Shown piece after piece: positions 24,047-24,271 of a DNA stretch of 24,271 nt. The translations under genes and the position numbers were made by a program. Source of the DNA: an uncultured Clostridia bacterium (lineage in GTDB: Bacteria; Bacillota; Clostridia; Monoglobales; Monoglobaceae); assembly GCA_934463175.1 (NCBI GenBank), contig CAKSIW010000040.1, positions 1 to 24,271 of the forward strand, written 5' to 3'. Under the pieces are notes generated by a model that was not told the DNA's origin, searched no databases, and saw nothing but the letters and a program-made list of their open reading frames with translations. Position 1 is the first letter of the stretch. The number at the start of each line of letters is the position of its first letter.

Positions 24047-24271
24047 TTAAAACAGTCCTGTGTCACTGTCTATTGTTTTTGCAGCCTTGTTTGCACCGAC
24101 CACCAGAACGAATCCCACTATTGACTGAACAAACGAAGCGGCTGATGCCATTCCCATTGAAAGCGAGCCTGAGTCGGTCACAAGGTTGTATACGTATGTG
24201 GAAATTACATTGGTTGTTCCGTAGAGTGCCGGCTGATTCATCGGCAGCTGATAGAAAAGACCCATATCCAT
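24047..24271 (-). CDS. ABC sugar transporter permease, LplB type (C-terminal part, 5' end outside window)
   Basis: The last 75 codons (including stop) of the partner CUT1 permease. The visible end has the LplB-family pattern LYGTTNVISTYVYN, followed by a membrane helix SFVQSIVGFVLVVGANKAAK and a short tail. In this family the segment reads TTDVIDTYVYR. The methionine at the very edge of the window is internal, not a start. LplB and YtcP/LplC permeases form the heterodimeric channel. Confidence 0.88.
   Translation of the reverse strand: MDMGLFYQLPMNQPALYGTTNVISTYVYNLVTDSGSLSMGMASAASFVQSIVGFVLVVGANKAAKTIDSDTGLF

Noticed and set aside
24047..24271. Short complete gene starting at the edge methionine
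   Set aside because: The 74 residues are the conserved C-terminal end of an LplB-type permease; the methionine at the edge is internal.

Overview
The window looks like the chromosome of a Gram-positive anaerobe of the class Clostridia, probably an uncultured fibre-degrading gut or rumen lineage. The evidence is an IspH fused to ribosomal protein S1 (a clostridial trait), a homodimer-type glycyl-tRNA synthetase, consensus sigma-A promoters, strong AGGAGG-type ribosome binding sites, S-layer homology (SLH) proteins and LplB/YtcP-type sugar permeases. I cannot name the genus from this sequence. No tRNA, rRNA, CRISPR array, transposase or phage gene was seen.

Left part (1-8983), housekeeping. 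A truncated glyQS reads off the left edge on the minus strand. A truncated-type comEC diverges from it on the plus strand, each with its own good promoter, and comEC ends convergently, overlapping the 3' end of murD by 14 bases. All remaining genes are on the minus strand. From promoter-proximal to distal, the first group is ychF, a 90-residue coiled-coil protein, cmk, plsC and ispH-rpsA, very tightly spaced, followed after a 115-base gap by murD. They serve GTPase/ribosome functions, nucleotide supply, phospholipid and isoprenoid synthesis, translation and peptidoglycan synthesis. A TTGATA-N17-TATAAT promoter with an inverted repeat across its -10 lies ahead of ychF.

Right part (9075-24271), a carbohydrate-use locus, entirely on the minus strand and entering from beyond the right edge. 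Order of transcription: LplB-type permease (partial), YtcP-type permease, two paralogous exported beta-solenoid-like proteins, a five-module exported GH10 xylanase, an SLH cell-wall protein, a large exported protein with degenerate SLH repeats, and two GH130 mannoside phosphorylases, closed by a clear intrinsic terminator at 9075-9110. Gaps between genes are mostly 12-30 bases, so this is probably one transcription unit, with possible internal control points at two hairpins (23066-23091 and 20875-20906).

Inferred working model: the GH10 enzyme attacks xylan-type hemicellulose outside the cell, SLH proteins hold parts of the machinery on the wall, the two permeases import oligosaccharides, and the GH130 pair phosphorolyses beta-mannosides (mannosyl-glucose and manno-oligosaccharides) in the cytosol. 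The two beta-solenoid paralogs and the 899-residue exported protein have no assigned function and are the most promising novel components. No solute-binding protein is visible; the paralogs follow the permeases where one is often found.
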